14,574 bases of DNA. Origin: Acidisphaera sp035272265. GTDB taxonomy: Bacteria; Pseudomonadota; Alphaproteobacteria; Acetobacterales; Acetobacteraceae. Below the pieces are notes generated by a model. That model was not told the DNA's origin, ran no database searches, and worked only from the letters and a program-made list of their open reading frames with translations. Position numbers and translations under genes: made by a program. Within the stretch, counting starts at the first letter, position 1; each line of letters opens with the position of its first letter. The stretch covers positions 1-14,574 of the forward strand of contig DATEQV010000115.1 in assembly GCA_035272265.1 (NCBI GenBank). Direction: 5' to 3'. Shown here piece by piece: positions 13,534 through 14,574 of the stretch.

Positions 13534-14574
13534 TTAGGCGGACGCGTCTTCGGCAGCATCAAGCAGCGCGCGGATCGCCGATCCATCAGACTGCTCCATG
13601 ACCCGGCGCGCCAGCCGCGCACAGTGCTCGACCGACACGGCGCGCACGCGCTGCTTCACGCGCGGCACGGCGGACGCGTTCATGCTGAAGCTGCGCAGTC
13701 CGAGTCCGATCAGCAGCGGCGTCAGGCGCGGATTGGCCGCCATCTCGCCGCAGACCGACACCGGCTTGCGCAGCCGCAGCGCTGCTTCGGTGGCGAACTG
13801 CACCAGCCGCAGCACCGCCGGGTGCCGCGGATCGTACAGCCCGGCGAGATCCGCCTCGCTGCGATCCACTGCCAGCGTGTAGGCGGTCAGGTCGTTGGTG
13901 CCGATGGCGAAGAAATCCGCCTCCAGCGCCAGCACGTCGGCGTTCAGTGCCGCCCCCGGCGTCTCGATCATCACGCCGAGCGGTGGCAGCTTCTCCGGCA
14001 GGCGTTCGCGCGCCCGCCGCATGCGCTTAGCCACCCGCTCGTAGATCTCCCGCGCCGTGCGCACTTCGGCCACGTTAGTGATCATCGGCAGCAGCACGCG
14101 CACCGGCCCGTCGGCGGCGGCGTGCAGAATGGCCGCCAGTTGCTGCTCGAACAGGCCGGGCTGGCGCAGCAGCAGGCGGATCCCGCGCGCCCCCAGCGCC
14201 GGGTTGGTGTCGGCGATCTCGGGCACGATGCCGGCCGCCTGCAGCGCCTCGATGTCCTTCTCGCCGCCCCAGTCGAGCACGCGGATCGTCACCGTATCGC
14301 CGCCCATCGCCTCGACGATGGTGCGATACGTCTCGGCCTGGGTGGCTTCGTCCGGTACGTCCTCGCGGTTCATGAACAGGAATTCGGTGCGCAGCAGGCC
14401 GATGCCGTGTGCGCCGGACTGCGCGATCAGCGGCAGCTCGATCGGAAGTTCCAGGTTCGCCTGCAATTCGATCGGCTCGCCGTCCGTGGTCTCGGCGGGC
14501 AGGCGGCGCATCCGCGCGTAGCGCTGCCGCTCGCGCGCGAAGGCCGCCACCGCCTGGCGCGCCTCCGCCGTGGT
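13534..14574 (-). CDS. ptsI: PTS enzyme I (PEP-protein phosphotransferase), N-terminus beyond the window
   Basis: Cytosolic enzyme that takes phosphate from PEP and passes it to HPr, the first step of the phosphotransferase chain. The 346 visible residues are the C-terminal PEP-binding TIM-barrel; the HPr-binding and phospho-histidine domains lie right of the window. Visible active-site blocks in order: GIGLLRTEFLFMNREDVP (PEP-binding Arg), IRVLDWGGEKD, NPALGARGIRLLL (second Arg), VLLPMITNVAEV, LGVMIETPGAA (metal-ligand Glu), IGTNDLTAYTLAVDR (Asn-Asp and Arg), and SVCGEMAANPRLTPLLIGLG with the catalytic Cys encoded at 13750-13752. All key residues are present. DWGG replaces the more common DIGG or DVGG. 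The nitrogen-type paralogue (ptsP) differs by an N-terminal GAF domain and cannot be excluded here. It reads toward the DUF302 gene, opposite to chvG. Confidence 0.93.
   Translation of the reverse strand, partial: TTAEARQAVAAFARERQRYARMRRLPAETTDGEPIELQANLELPIELPLIAQSGAHGIGLLRTEFLFMNREDVPDEATQAETYRTIVEAMGGDTVTIRVLDWGGEKDIEALQAAGIVPEIADTNPALGARGIRLLLRQPGLFEQQLAAILHAAADGPVRVLLPMITNVAEVRTAREIYERVAKRMRRARERLPEKLPPLGVMIETPGAALNADVLALEADFFAIGTNDLTAYTLAVDRSEADLAGLYDPRHPAVLRLVQFATEAALRLRKPVSVCGEMAANPRLTPLLIGLGLRSFSMNASAVPRVKQRVRAVSVEHCARLARRVMEQSDGSAIRALLDAAEDASA

Noticed and set aside
1..14574. CRISPR arrays, tRNA or rRNA genes, integrase or intact insertion sequences
   Set aside because: No regularly spaced repeats, no cloverleaf or rRNA-like segments, and no transposase or integrase coding sequence were seen.

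Overview
The window is GC-rich throughout and looks like the chromosome of an alphaproteobacterium, most likely Rhodospirillales (Acetobacteraceae-like). The main reason is the left block: an ATP-type PEP carboxykinase gene diverging from a ChvI/ChvG two-component pair, a hallmark alphaproteobacterial neighbourhood. The family-level placement is inference; no rRNA or tRNA gene is present to confirm it.

Layout. (1) 1-2090, minus strand: pckA, whose 3' end runs off the left edge, preceded by a HugZ-like FMN-barrel protein with a C-terminal DUF2470 domain. (2) 2196-4582, plus strand: chvI and chvG, translationally coupled. (3) 4721-5350: an exported protein of unknown function built from two related beta-rich (OB-like) repeats, with an FNR/FixK-type box upstream. 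(4) 5627-11694: a complete tripartite RND efflux operon (NodT-type outer-membrane lipoprotein, periplasmic adaptor, HAE-1 permease), the first two genes overlapping and the next two almost touching, with no regulator gene beside it. A strong hairpin closes it and also serves the convergent lipoprotein gene. (5) 11772-13505: three small genes: a lipoprotein of unrecognised family (minus) with a second FNR/FixK-type box upstream, a GYD-domain protein (minus), and a DUF302 protein (plus). Between the last two lies about 330 bp with short repeats, a hairpin and a perfect 16-bp palindrome. (6) 13534-14574, minus strand: the C-terminal PEP-binding part of PTS enzyme I, cut by the right edge.

How the parts relate. 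PckA, ChvG/ChvI and enzyme I belong to the alphaproteobacterial envelope-stress / PTS / carbon-flux neighbourhood, in which chvG is commonly followed directly by hprK and PTS genes. Here chvG is followed by efflux and small exported-protein genes, and enzyme I appears on the opposite strand about 9 kb away. This suggests an insertion or inversion has split the ancestral block. The most notable non-coding signal is a pair of nearly identical boxes, TTGACCTG(A/T)ATCAA, upstream of two unrelated envelope-protein genes 7.7 kb apart, which points to shared control by a CRP/FNR-family regulator. I found no CRISPR array, RNA gene, intact insertion sequence or replication origin, and I do not see a clear-cut new multi-gene system.
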